The position numbers and the translations under genes are program-made. The notes beneath the pieces are model-generated. The model saw nothing but the letters and a program-made list of their open reading frames with translations, did no database searches and was not told the DNA's origin. Below, piece after piece: positions 37,024 to 46,053 of a DNA stretch of 64,000 nt (position 1 is the first letter of the stretch; each line of letters opens with the position of its first letter). Source of the DNA: Planctomycetota bacterium (GTDB lineage Bacteria > Planctomycetota > JAJSAM01 > JAJVHW01); assembly GCA_024280885.1 (NCBI GenBank), contig JAJRPF010000016.1, positions 1 to 64,000 on the forward strand, given 5' to 3'.

Positions 37024-37818
37024 ATGGACTACCAGCATATTCGTTTCGAGGTCGCGGACGGCGTTGGAACCGTGACGTTCAATCGCCCCGAGAAGATGAA
37101 CGCGCTCACGTACGACTCGTACGGCGAGTTCGAGCACCTGACGCGCACAGTCGGGGAGAACGGTGACGTGAAGGTGCTCGTCGTACGCGGCGAGGGAGAC
37201 CACTTCTGCGCGGGCGGCGACGTGCACACGATCATCGGCGACCTGCTCCCCAAGGGCGCGCACGATCACTATCGATTCACCCAGATGACGGGTGCGTGCG
37301 TGCGTAACCTGCGCGAGATGCCGCAACCGGCGATCGCGGAGGTCCGTGGTCTCGCGGTCGGGGCGGGTTCGGTCATTGCGCTCGCCTGCGACCTGCGTGT
37401 GATGGCCGACGACGCGAAGTTCGGGTTCATCTTTACGAAGGTCGGACTGACGGGCGCCGACATGGGTGCGGCGTATCTCTTGCCCCGCATCGTCGGTCTC
37501 GGTCACGCGTCGGAGTTGTTGCTCTTCGGCGACACGATCAAGGCCGACGAGTGTTATCGGATCGGCCTCGCCAACAAGGTGGTCTCGGTCGGGCAACTCC
37601 CGGGTGTCGTCGAGGATATGGCCGGTCGCCTCGCGAAGGGCCCACACCTCGCGCAGGAGATGACGAAGCGCTTGATGCAGCGCGAGCTCGACCAGGATTT
37701 CGCGTCGGCGATGGAGACGGAGACGCTGGGTCAGGCGTTGCTCCTGATGGGCGAGGACCACGAGGAATTCTATCGCTCGTGGTGTGACAAGCGGATCGCG
37801 AAGTGGAGCGGCCGATGA
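37024..37818 (+). CDS. Crotonase-family enoyl-CoA hydratase/isomerase-like protein lacking both catalytic glutamates
   Basis: The 264-residue protein has the crotonase oxyanion-hole segment HFCAGGDVHT and the helix GLAVGAGSVIALACDL. The two glutamates used for hydration are absent: the first segment reads GAGSVIA, and the second reads FIFTKVGLTGADMGAAY, with D146 in a position seen in some isomerase-like or thioesterase-like branches. So it may be an isomerase, lyase or specialised hydratase rather than standard enoyl-CoA hydratase. It overlaps the acyl-CoA dehydrogenase by ATGA. The ribosome site is weak. A GTG- or ATG-led extension upstream is possible but short. Confidence 0.82.
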   Translation: MDYQHIRFEVADGVGTVTFNRPEKMNALTYDSYGEFEHLTRTVGENGDVKVLVVRGEGDHFCAGGDVHTIIGDLLPKGAHDHYRFTQMTGACVRNLREMPQPAIAEVRGLAVGAGSVIALACDLRVMADDAKFGFIFTKVGLTGADMGAAYLLPRIVGLGHASELLLFGDTIKADECYRIGLANKVVSVGQLPGVVEDMAGRLAKGPHLAQEMTKRLMQRELDQDFASAMETETLGQALLLMGEDHEEFYRSWCDKRIAKWSGR

Positions 37819-39005
37819 GCGAGGCGACCGGCGATGGCGTCGCGCTGCCGCGCCCGCAGGATGTCGTCGCCCGCGACCTCTGCCGCCGCCTTGCGCGCGA
37901 GATCGTGGCGCCGATCGCGCGCGAGGCGGACGTCGAACGTGTCTTCCCCGCCGCCGCGGTGCGCGCGTTGGCGGCCGAGGGCATTCTCGGCGCGGCGCTG
38001 CCGACAGCCCGCGGAGGGCTCGGGTGGGATGCGCTGCAACTCTCGCATCTCTACGAGGAGTTCGGGCGCGTGGACCAGAGCGTGCGCGGTTTCCTCTCCG
38101 TCCACCTCGGTCTCGTCTCCCAATGCCTGCACGAGTTCGCGGCCGAAGCGCAGGCCGCGCATTGGCTCCCGCGGCTTGCATCAGGCGAGATCTTCGGCGC
38201 GTACGCACTGACGGAAGTGGGCGCTGGTAGTGACGCGGCGGCCATCGCGACGGTAGCCGAAGCGGACGGCGACGGTTGGCGCCTGCGCGGCGAGAAGGTC
38301 TGGATCACGAATGGGCTCTCGGCTGGCGTGTTCATCGTCTTCGCCACCGTCGATCCGGCGCTGCGCCACAAGGGAGTGACAGCGTTCCTCGTTCCCGGCG
38401 ACGCCGACGGTCTCTCGCGCGAACGCATGTCGGGCGTCGAACTCGGACACCGCTCGTCGGAGCACGCGCGCCTGCGTTTCGACGGCGTGCGCGTTGCCCG
38501 CGATCAGGTTGTCGGCGAGGTCGGCGGTGGCTTCAAGGTGGCGATGGGAGGGCTCGATCACGGTCGGATCGGCGTGGCCGCGGGAGCGGTCGGGACGTTG
38601 CAGGCGTGCTTGGACGCTGCGATCGAATTCGGTCGTGCGCGACGTCAATTCGGTAGGCGCGTCGCCGACTTCCAGATGGTGCAACAGCGCATCGCCGACA
38701 TGGCCACCGACACGGACGCGGCGCGTCTCCTGACGCGCCGCGCCGCGCTTCTCGCTGTACACGGCGTGGAACGCACCAAGCAGGTCTCGATGGCCAAGCT
38801 CTTCGCCACCGAGGCCGCATGCAAGTGGTCCGCCGAGACCGTGCTTCTGCTCGGTTCTCGCGGCTACGTGAACGAGTCGCCGGTGGAGCGGCACTATCGC
38901 GACGCGCCGGGGTTGCGGATCTACGAGGGCACGAACCTGATCCAGCGGATCGTGATCGCGCGCGCACTCGTCGGGAAGGACACGCGGCAGGGCGCGACGT
39001 CGTGA
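37815..39005 (+). CDS. Acyl-CoA dehydrogenase
   Basis: The 396-residue flavoenzyme starts in an ATGA overlap with the crotonase-like gene. It has the three-domain ACAD fold, including the FAD/acyl site segment YALTEVGAGSDAA and WITNGLSAG, a mid beta domain and a C-terminal helical domain. The catalytic base is E371 in IYEGTNLIQR. It would oxidise an acyl-CoA at C2-C3 and hand electrons to ETF, and the ETF-QO gene at 47 kb completes the route to quinone. It also overlaps the following ferredoxin by GTGA. The chain length of its substrate is not readable. Confidence 0.92.
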   Translation: MSEATGDGVALPRPQDVVARDLCRRLAREIVAPIAREADVERVFPAAAVRALAAEGILGAALPTARGGLGWDALQLSHLYEEFGRVDQSVRGFLSVHLGLVSQCLHEFAAEAQAAHWLPRLASGEIFGAYALTEVGAGSDAAAIATVAEADGDGWRLRGEKVWITNGLSAGVFIVFATVDPALRHKGVTAFLVPGDADGLSRERMSGVELGHRSSEHARLRFDGVRVARDQVVGEVGGGFKVAMGGLDHGRIGVAAGAVGTLQACLDAAIEFGRARRQFGRRVADFQMVQQRIADMATDTDAARLLTRRAALLAVHGVERTKQVSMAKLFATEAACKWSAETVLLLGSRGYVNESPVERHYRDAPGLRIYEGTNLIQRIVIARALVGKDTRQGATS

Positions 39006-39367
39006 AGCACGAGACTTCGCCTGCATGCGAACTCGAGCCGGGTTGCGGCACCTTCGAGCGGCATGTCTTCGTCTGCGTCTCCGGGAAGACGTGTCCCGAT
39101 CAGGGTGCATCCGAACTTCATCGTGCGCTCAAGACCGCGGCGGTCGAGCGCTGTGGGAAGATCTGTGTTCGCGTGAACAAATCGGGCTGCCTTGCGCAGT
39201 GCGGTTACGGGCCGATCGTGGTCGTCTACCCCGAGAACGTCTGGTACGCGGGCGTCTCTCTCGACGACGTAGACGAGCTCGTCGAGGAGCACCTTGTTCA
39301 TGGAAGGCCCGTCGCACGTCTGCTCTTTCGCGGCCACCATCCCGGTCCCAATCTTCGCCGCGAATGA
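39002..39367 (+). CDS. Thioredoxin-fold [2Fe-2S] ferredoxin
   Basis: GTG 39002 overlaps the acyl-CoA dehydrogenase stop and gives 121 residues. The fold and cysteines match the thioredoxin-like ferredoxins (Aquifex/Azotobacter FeSII type): C25 and C31 in FVCVSGKTCPDQG, then C63 and C67 in NKSGCLAQCGYGP, and the typical PENVWYAGVSLDDVDELVEEH C-terminus. The first Cys pair is closer (CX5C) than the usual CX10-12C, which may alter cluster geometry. It carries single electrons. Tight coupling to the dehydrogenase suggests a specific electron partner in the same step, in place of or beside ETF. Confidence 0.85.
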   Translation: MKHETSPACELEPGCGTFERHVFVCVSGKTCPDQGASELHRALKTAAVERCGKICVRVNKSGCLAQCGYGPIVVVYPENVWYAGVSLDDVDELVEEHLVHGRPVARLLFRGHHPGPNLRRE

Positions 39368-39454
39368 CCCGTTTTGAGCCTGAGATCCAGCGCCGGGGTA
39401 CAGATCGGCGCCCCGAGTGACGAAGAGGAAGGGAACCACGGGAGACGACCAGCG

Positions 39455-40348
39455 ATGACGTACGAGATCTCACCGCAAGCGCGGATGATCGGATCGCCGA
39501 ACGCATGCGGCGAGCGGCTGCGCCAGGAGTACGCCCGCGCTGCACGCCACGGCAGTCCGCTCTCGGTGATCGCGCTGCATTACTTCCTCTTCGAGGGGCG
39601 CGAGGAGTCGGAACTGCGACGCGTGCATCGCCACGTCGAGCGGACGTTCGCGCAGGCCGTGCGGATCTCTGACACGGTCTACGATTTCGGACTTCCTGGC
39701 TGCTACGTTGCCGTCCTCCCGCATACCTCGGCGAAGAACGCGCAGGTCGTGCGCCAGCGTTTCGAACAGCGTGCGAGCAACAACCCGGTCACGGATCTCG
39801 GCCCGGTGAAGATCGACGTCTTCCCCCTCGGGATCGACGTGCCCGATATCGAGACGCTGCTCCCGAAGCTCGCGACGCACTTCGCCTCGCAGGCGATCCA
39901 TTCGCTGGGCGACGGGGGACCGCCGCTGCCCCCGGGGCGGCTACCGCTCGGCGACCTGAACGACTTCGGTGCGAGCCTCGAGTCCGAGTTCAACTTGGCC
40001 GGCCGCGAGGGCAGCGACCTGAGCATCGTCTCGCTTCACGCCGAGGGCGGTGACGATGTCTCCACCGATGTGCTTGCACGACAGTTGCACGTTGTCGCGC
40101 ACACCGTCTATCGGGCCTGTGACTGTGGTTTCGCGATCGGTCCGAACCATGTGGCCGTCATCCTGCCGCGCACGTCGTCGCAGGACGCGAGCGTGGTGGG
40201 GCAGCGATTGCGGCAGCGTCTCGCGACGCGCTTCCCCGATCCCGCGTACGGGAAGCTGACGCAGAGCCTGGTCGAGTTTGACCGGAAGCACGCCGACGCA
40301 AACGCCGTGCTGGCCGCTCTCGACAACGTTGCGCGCCTCGGCTTCTGA
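39455..40348 (+). CDS. Tandem degenerate GGDEF-like protein
   Basis: ATG 39455 gives 297 residues. Two similar domains occur in tandem: residues about 25-145 (SVIALHYFLFEGREESELRR, VRISDTVYDFGLPGCYVAVLPHT) and about 190-297 (SIVSLHAEGGDDVS, VYRACDCGFAIGPNHVAVILPRT). Each matches the beta-alpha-beta pattern around the GGDEF active site of diguanylate cyclases, but the GGDEF motif itself is gone, so no catalysis is expected. It could act as a nucleotide- or protein-binding receptor. It lies downstream of the ferredoxin and is convergent with the PPC/ZU5-like gene. Confidence 0.6.
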   Translation: MTYEISPQARMIGSPNACGERLRQEYARAARHGSPLSVIALHYFLFEGREESELRRVHRHVERTFAQAVRISDTVYDFGLPGCYVAVLPHTSAKNAQVVRQRFEQRASNNPVTDLGPVKIDVFPLGIDVPDIETLLPKLATHFASQAIHSLGDGGPPLPPGRLPLGDLNDFGASLESEFNLAGREGSDLSIVSLHAEGGDDVSTDVLARQLHVVAHTVYRACDCGFAIGPNHVAVILPRTSSQDASVVGQRLRQRLATRFPDPAYGKLTQSLVEFDRKHADANAVLAALDNVARLGF

Positions 40349-40396
40349 CCGTCGCTGCGGCGCGGGACGCGGATAGTCTGCTCGGATCTCGCGACG

Positions 40397-41908
40397 TTAC
40401 TTTGCCGGTACTCCCGCGAAGACATCCTGGCAGTCCTCCAGCGGGGGGAACTCGCTCGAGTTGCTCGGTGTGTACGTCGGGGCACTGCTCTCGCCGCCGA
40501 CCAGGGTGAGGTTCCCGTCCACGATCTGGAATGCGAGTGAGAGGTCCAGCCCGACCGTGAAGAGTACTCCCTGAGAACAGTCGCCGGTCTGCACGTCCAC
40601 GGTCACAAATGTCGCTGGACCGTCGTCTGGAATGATGATGAAGCTGGTCGTGCTGGGCTCGTCGTCGTTCCTCCACACTCCCACGAGACGGAAGTCGTTC
40701 CCGCCACCCCGAGGCGTCTCCCGCGCCGCACGGAACGACGAGAAGTGGGACACCGGGAAGCTGACGGTGCCGCTCGTGGGATCCACATCGTAGGGCCCTG
40801 GGACGGCTCGCACTTTCCCCCGCGCATCGCGTGTGTAGATCACGAGTCGTGAGAGATCGCCGCCGAACGTCGCAGTGTCGAACGGGATCGTGACGGTGAC
40901 CGCTTCCTTGAATGTCAGCCCCTCCGGCCCGAAGAAGACGGATGGGCCGGCGCCAATGTCGTTGTTCTTCGGGATGACGTCCGATGACGTCGCGACGAGG
41001 ATCGAGGTTGGCGCCGTCAAGGCGCCTGCCGGCACGGCCACGCCCGAACCGGCGATGACGCTGATCGGATCTTCGCCGTCGGCCGCGAACGGCACGACGA
41101 CGGCTCCGCCGCCGGTGCCGAGCACGTCGGAGAGCGCGAATTGTTCGCCGGCAGAATTCCCGATCACACTCGCGCGGATGTCGACGCTGCGCTTCGACGC
41201 CTTCGCCTGTTTGAACGAGATCGAGGCGTTGACGGTGCCGCCGGTCGCGCCCGCGTCGCGCACGAAGAGCGTGTAGTCACCATTCGCGGGAAGGACGATC
41301 TTCTTCGCGTCGTCGGAGGCCGCCTTCGACGGCGGGCGGAGGTCGAGAACGTACTCATCGGGCCCCTCAATGCGCACGAGCTCCGGGGTCGCAGCAGAGC
41401 CTTTCACCGCGACCGCCTTGACGTTGACGCGTGTCCCGGCCCCCGCCGCGAACGGGAAGGCCGTAGGCTCCGGCGCCGTCTCGATCTCGTCGGACTCCTT
41501 CTTCGGGCTCTTCCACGTGACCTTCAGCTTGTACTCCCCAGTGCTGCCTCCGCGCCCGGACACCTCGACGACATACGTTCCGGATTGGGGCAGTTCTGCG
41601 ACCTTCAGCTTGGAGCCCTTCCCTGCCTGGACGACTGCGTCCGCGAATGGTTGCGTGGCGTCCGGCGCGAAGACCCGCAGCGTCGGCTGGAAGTCCTTCT
41701 TGCCCTTCACCGACGCGCTGAACTTCGCGCCGGCGGGGCAGTCGATGCTGAAGGTCTCGACTTCGTCCGCGTCGTCGATCGAACTCCGGACCTTGTCCGC
41801 GTTCAGGATCGTCACGCCGATCGCGGCTCCCGCCATGACGGGAAGAACCGCGAACATCGCGATCGCGATCAGCGGGGCGAGCCGCCTGGACCAGAGAGAT
41901 GCGCTCAT
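40397..41908 (-). CDS. Secreted protein with PPC- and ZU5-like beta domains
   Basis: ATG 41908 (gaggag upstream) gives 503 residues with a signal peptide (about 1-28). Residues about 35-130 resemble a bacterial pre-peptidase C-terminal (PPC) beta sandwich (KKDFQPTLRVFAPDATQPF and VVEVSGRGGSTGEYKLKV). Residues about 265-365 look like a ZU5-like domain (VPAGALTAPTSILVATSSDV, GPEGLTFKEAVTVTIPFD). No protease domain is present, so it is an export-linked or substrate-binding beta protein. It is convergent with the GGDEF-like gene. Specific role unknown. Confidence 0.62.
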   Translation of the reverse strand: MSASLWSRRLAPLIAIAMFAVLPVMAGAAIGVTILNADKVRSSIDDADEVETFSIDCPAGAKFSASVKGKKDFQPTLRVFAPDATQPFADAVVQAGKGSKLKVAELPQSGTYVVEVSGRGGSTGEYKLKVTWKSPKKESDEIETAPEPTAFPFAAGAGTRVNVKAVAVKGSAATPELVRIEGPDEYVLDLRPPSKAASDDAKKIVLPANGDYTLFVRDAGATGGTVNASISFKQAKASKRSVDIRASVIGNSAGEQFALSDVLGTGGGAVVVPFAADGEDPISVIAGSGVAVPAGALTAPTSILVATSSDVIPKNNDIGAGPSVFFGPEGLTFKEAVTVTIPFDTATFGGDLSRLVIYTRDARGKVRAVPGPYDVDPTSGTVSFPVSHFSSFRAARETPRGGGNDFRLVGVWRNDDEPSTTSFIIIPDDGPATFVTVDVQTGDCSQGVLFTVGLDLSLAFQIVDGNLTLVGGESSAPTYTPSNSSEFPPLEDCQDVFAGVPAK

Positions 41909-42092
41909 CACAGGGTCTCCTCGCGCGCAGATCGGACAGGGATCCTGCACGCTATTGCGTCGTGGCCAATCGATTCTGCGTCGACCTGCACCCGCCCAGT
42001 CTGCGCGCAGATGGCGCGCCTGTCGATGTCTGGAGTGCAGCAGCGTGGCGTGACGCCGCCGCCGCGAAGCCCGAGTCTTGTGCTCCGGGCTC

Positions 42093-44267
42093 CTACTTGA
42101 CGCCCAGCATCCCGAAGAGATTGTGCCGTGTGGGGAGCCAGTCGGCGTGCTGGTGCTTCTCGCAGAGAGCCTGGGTCCACGCTCGCCACTCCGTCTCCAG
42201 GGCCTGCACCTCGTTGGCGCTCCCCAGTCCCAGCGCGTCGAAGAGGAGCCGATTGCTCCATCGCCCATCCGTGGCGAGCTTGTCGTCCGCCTCCGGAACG
42301 ATGAACTCACGCCTCAGGTACGTGATGTAGCGCTCGCGGTACTTCGGTCGTCCGCCCTTCTCGGCATTCCACAAGAAGTACGAGAGGCTCCAGGCCCTGG
42401 CATAGAAGAGGTTCGCGTACACGTTGAAGACGCGCCGCTGCCAGAGGATCCAGCGCTCGTCGGTCGATTGCGCCTCGGTGAGTGTGGGCGCCACGCCGAG
42501 GATCGCCTCGCGCAGATCGCGGCCAGTTGTCACGCCGGTCAGGTCGGCGAGCGCGAAGTCACTCCAGCCGAGTTTCGCGAACGCCTGATCGAGGATCCAG
42601 ATCAGCTCCATGCGGTTGTCGAGCGGCTGCATCCACTTGCGCACTCCCCCGTCGCCCGCGTACGCGCTGAAGAACTCGGCGAAGCCCTCGTTGCTCCAGA
42701 GTGGTCGCACGCTGCAATCGCGCCACGCAGGGCGCTTGCCCGTCTTCTTCTCGGTCATCTCGCGCGTGTAGAAATGCGCCAGTTGATGGACACCCTCGTG
42801 GCATTGCGTCTGATAGGTCACGTAAGGCGCCTCGCCGCCCGCGTCGCCGTCGTGCGTGACGATGAAGCGCGGCTCCTCCGGCGAGTAGAACGCGCGCACT
42901 CCCGCGGCCGCTGGGCTGATGCGATGGCGCTCGCGACTGAAGCGCTCGAAGTCGGACTCGCGCGAGAAGGCATTGACCTTGAGCAGCGTCTCGAAGGTGG
43001 CGTTGTCCGGGCCGTAGCGCGTGAAGCCGAAGATCGGTCCCAACTCGCGATGCCACCCCTCGTAGAGCGAACCGAAGAGTGTCTTGGTCTCGCGCAGAAC
43101 GCGTTGCGCGCGATTTAGTTCGACGGCATCGACGTCGGATAGATCGCTCTTCGGCTTGCCGCCGACCTGCACGAAGACGACGTACGGTCCGGTCGTTTCG
43201 TGCAGGGTCGGGTAGTCGCGCATGACCTCGACGGTGCGCTGGTAGTTGAGCCAGCGCGTCACGCCGAACCAGTAGTCGTCCGCGAGGCGGATCTCGTCGG
43301 CGCGCACCTCTTGTGCGAGTTTCCGAATCTGCGCTGCGGTCTCGAGTGGCGGGAACCAGGGACCGTTCTTCGGACGCTCCTTCGCCGCAATGCGCTCCAG
43401 CGCGCGCACGGCGTCGGTCTCGAGTTCTTCGGCGCGTGGACTCTCCTCGAGCAGCGTGTCGATCAACTCGCCGCAGTCCTTCATCCCGAGGATGGCGTGC
43501 GCCCACTCGGCGTCGGGATCGGTCTCGGCCGCCCAGCGCGCGACAGTCTTGCGTGCGTCGCTTTCGCCGCGCTGCTTGAAGAAGTTCGCCGCCCATTCGA
43601 GCTGGGCGGAGTTCTGACGATCGACGGCGTCGAGCGTCTCACGACGGAGCTTCGCGCGCTCGGCGCCAGGGAGTGCCTTCCACGCAGCCGCATCCGTCTT
43701 AGGGTCGGCGAGCAACGTGCTCGTCGTCGGCTGCTTCGCAACGTCGGTCGGAGAGTCGTCGCCTCCGTTCAGCATCGCGAACACGACGATCACGACGCCC
43801 ACAACGGCGATCGCCGAGACGATGGCGACGGGATCGCCGCGCTTCTTTCCCCGGCGCGGCGTCGGCGGATGGTGCCGGCGCCCCGCCTGGTTCGCGGGCG
43901 AGCGCGCCCCTTTGCCGTGTGCTGCGTGCGTGGATTGCGGAATCTGCGTACGCGGTGGCTGCGCCTGGCGCGCGCTCGGAGCCGCCCCAGGCGCCGGTCG
44001 CGTCGGAGGGCGCGCTGGCGCGTGTGGCCTGGTCGGTGGTCGTGCGGCTGGGCGCGCCGGAGGTCGTGTCGGAGGTCGCGTCGCTGGACGAGTCGGAGGC
44101 TGAGCGAACGCACCGCCCGAAGCATGCGCTCCGGGTACGGACGACGGCACCACGATGACGTTCCCGCAGATTGAGCAATCGAACGACGCATGGCCGCGCA
44201 CGGCGTCCAGCGGGTATGCGCTGCCGCAGCTCGAACAGACCAGTCTTCCCGGAGAACTCGACGCCAT
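42093..44267 (-). CDS. Zinc-ribbon, membrane-anchored gluzincin-like protein (DUF1570-type)
   Basis: The 724-residue protein begins with a zinc ribbon (LVCSSCGSAYP, FDCSICGNVIVV, residues about 9-42), then a Pro/Thr/Arg-rich repetitive linker (about 55-140), one transmembrane helix (about 147-167), helical repeats, and a metallopeptidase-like domain. The zinc site is H490-E-G-V-H494 (QCHEGVHQLAH) with the downstream glutamate in WSNEGFAEFF. The layout resembles DUF1570-type proteins of Planctomycetota. Zinc ribbon inside and peptidase outside the membrane implies signal coupling across it. The ATG at 44267 has a gagg site. Confidence 0.72.
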   Translation of the reverse strand: MASSSPGRLVCSSCGSAYPLDAVRGHASFDCSICGNVIVVPSSVPGAHASGGAFAQPPTRPATRPPTRPPARPAARPPTRPHAPARPPTRPAPGAAPSARQAQPPRTQIPQSTHAAHGKGARSPANQAGRRHHPPTPRRGKKRGDPVAIVSAIAVVGVVIVVFAMLNGGDDSPTDVAKQPTTSTLLADPKTDAAAWKALPGAERAKLRRETLDAVDRQNSAQLEWAANFFKQRGESDARKTVARWAAETDPDAEWAHAILGMKDCGELIDTLLEESPRAEELETDAVRALERIAAKERPKNGPWFPPLETAAQIRKLAQEVRADEIRLADDYWFGVTRWLNYQRTVEVMRDYPTLHETTGPYVVFVQVGGKPKSDLSDVDAVELNRAQRVLRETKTLFGSLYEGWHRELGPIFGFTRYGPDNATFETLLKVNAFSRESDFERFSRERHRISPAAAGVRAFYSPEEPRFIVTHDGDAGGEAPYVTYQTQCHEGVHQLAHFYTREMTEKKTGKRPAWRDCSVRPLWSNEGFAEFFSAYAGDGGVRKWMQPLDNRMELIWILDQAFAKLGWSDFALADLTGVTTGRDLREAILGVAPTLTEAQSTDERWILWQRRVFNVYANLFYARAWSLSYFLWNAEKGGRPKYRERYITYLRREFIVPEADDKLATDGRWSNRLLFDALGLGSANEVQALETEWRAWTQALCEKHQHADWLPTRHNLFGMLGVK

Positions 44268-44480
44268 CTTCGTCCTCTCACGTGGTGCGATCTACCGCAC
44301 GGGGCGCGGTCCCCCCGCGAGCCCGCTCGGGCTCACTCATGCTTTCACTCACGCAGCATGAGCGCGAGCCTACCAGATCGTCGCTCGCACTCTCCGCTTC
44401 GTCGCGGTGCGGCCGCGCTCGTCGCGCGCTCGGCGGTCCGCTACGCTACGTTGCTGTCTTCCGGCGGAGAGCGACCATCC

Positions 44481-46049
44481 ATGACGAGCGACAAGCCCAG
44501 CAAGACCGAAGCCCGATTGCGGAGAGAGCGTGATCTCTACCGCCAGCTGCTCGAACTCGGGACCGAAGGGGAACTCCGCCCGCTGCTGAAGCGCGCGCTC
44601 AAGCTGGTGGTGGCCATCACCGGAGCCCAGAACGGCTACCTTGAGGTCCGCGATGAGTCGCCCAATGCTCCACTCGACATCGGGGGGGCGCAGTTGCGCT
44701 GGTCGATGGCGACGGGGTTCAAGCGCGACGACATCCACGAAGTGCGGCAGGCGATCTCGCGCGGCGTGATTGCCGAGTCCATCGCGACAGGCAAATCGGT
44801 CCGCGCCGCCTCGGCAATGGACGACACCCGCTTCCACGACCTGGCGAGCGTCCAGGAACACGAGATCGAGGCCGTCCTCTGTGCGCCGATCGGGACCGAC
44901 CCCAGTCTTGGCGTCGTGTACCTACAAGGTCGCAAGGGAGGCGCGGAGTTCGGGGACGAGGATCTCTGGCACGCCGAGCTCTTCGCGCGCTACCTGGTCC
45001 CCTACGCGGATCGCCTCATCACGCAGGAGCGGCAGAGGATCGAGGTCGATGCGACGCGCAAGTATCGCGGGAAGTTCGACCTGCGCGGGATCATCGGCTC
45101 GAGCGCTGCGCTCGGCGACGCGCTGGCGCGGCTCGTCATGGTCGCGCCCTTGCCCGTGGATGTCGTCATCACCGGCGACACGGGCACGGGTAAGACCCTC
45201 TTCGCGCGGGCCATTCATCGCAACAGTCACGTCGCGGCCGGTCCTTTCATCGAATTGAACTGCGGCACGATTCCCGAGGGGCTTGCCGAGAGCGAACTCT
45301 TTGGCGCAGTCAAGGGGGCGCACTCGACGGCCGACCGCGAGGTCCCGGGTAAGATCTCCGCTTCCGAGGGCGGCACGCTCTTCCTGGACGAGGTGGGCGA
45401 ACTTCCACTTGCCGTGCAGGTCAAACTCCTGCAGTTCCTACACGCGAAGACGTACCGCCCACTCGGCAGCAACGACCTCATCCACGCGAACTGCCGCATC
45501 ATCGCGGCGACCAATCGTGATCTGCAGGCGATGATCAAGGACGGCACGTTTCGCGAGGATCTGTACTACCGCCTGCACACGCTGCCGATCCGCATTCCGT
45601 CGCTCGCTGAGCGGCGCGAAGATGTCCGCGACATCCTGCTCCACTTCGTCGAGCGCTTCGGCAGTGCGCCGCCGGTCGGACTCGGGCTCGGGCGCTTCGA
45701 CGTCTCGCCCGCCGCCGTGCACGCCGCGACTGCGGCCGAGTGGCCCGGCAACGTGCGCGAGCTCGCCCATCGCATCAAGGCGGCGATCATGCTCGCGAAC
45801 GCCGATGGCGGCCGTGTCATCCGACGCAAGCACCTCTTTCCCCAGTCGCGCGAAGCGCACCCCGAGGGCGAAGAACGCCTCAGCTTCCAGGAGGCCACCC
45901 GCCGCTTCCAGCGTGGCTACTTGCTGGAGACCCTCGAAGAGGTCAACTGGAGCAAGACCGAGGCTGCCCGCGTCCTCGATCTCTCCCGATCCAGCATCCA
46001 CAACCACATCCGCGCTCACGACCTGAAGCCGACCGACGCGTCGACCTGA
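44481..46049 (+). CDS. GAF-AAA+ transcriptional regulator with altered sigma-54 loop
   Basis: ATG 44481 (ggagag upstream) gives 522 residues. An N-terminal GAF domain spans about 25-185. The AAA+ domain (about 200-430) has Walker A GDTGTGKT (232-239), Walker B GGTLFLDEVGEL and an arginine-finger-like FREDLYYRL. The loop that contacts sigma-54, normally GAFTGA, reads GAHSTA (279-284). A Fis-type helix-turn-helix ends the chain (NWSKTEAARVLDLSRSSIHNHI). The GAF domain likely senses a small molecule. The altered loop may change or remove sigma-54 contact. A hairpin element lies four bases after its stop codon. Confidence 0.85.
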   Translation: MTSDKPSKTEARLRRERDLYRQLLELGTEGELRPLLKRALKLVVAITGAQNGYLEVRDESPNAPLDIGGAQLRWSMATGFKRDDIHEVRQAISRGVIAESIATGKSVRAASAMDDTRFHDLASVQEHEIEAVLCAPIGTDPSLGVVYLQGRKGGAEFGDEDLWHAELFARYLVPYADRLITQERQRIEVDATRKYRGKFDLRGIIGSSAALGDALARLVMVAPLPVDVVITGDTGTGKTLFARAIHRNSHVAAGPFIELNCGTIPEGLAESELFGAVKGAHSTADREVPGKISASEGGTLFLDEVGELPLAVQVKLLQFLHAKTYRPLGSNDLIHANCRIIAATNRDLQAMIKDGTFREDLYYRLHTLPIRIPSLAERREDVRDILLHFVERFGSAPPVGLGLGRFDVSPAAVHAATAAEWPGNVRELAHRIKAAIMLANADGGRVIRRKHLFPQSREAHPEGEERLSFQEATRRFQRGYLLETLEEVNWSKTEAARVLDLSRSSIHNHIRAHDLKPTDAST

Positions 46050-46053
46050 CGGG

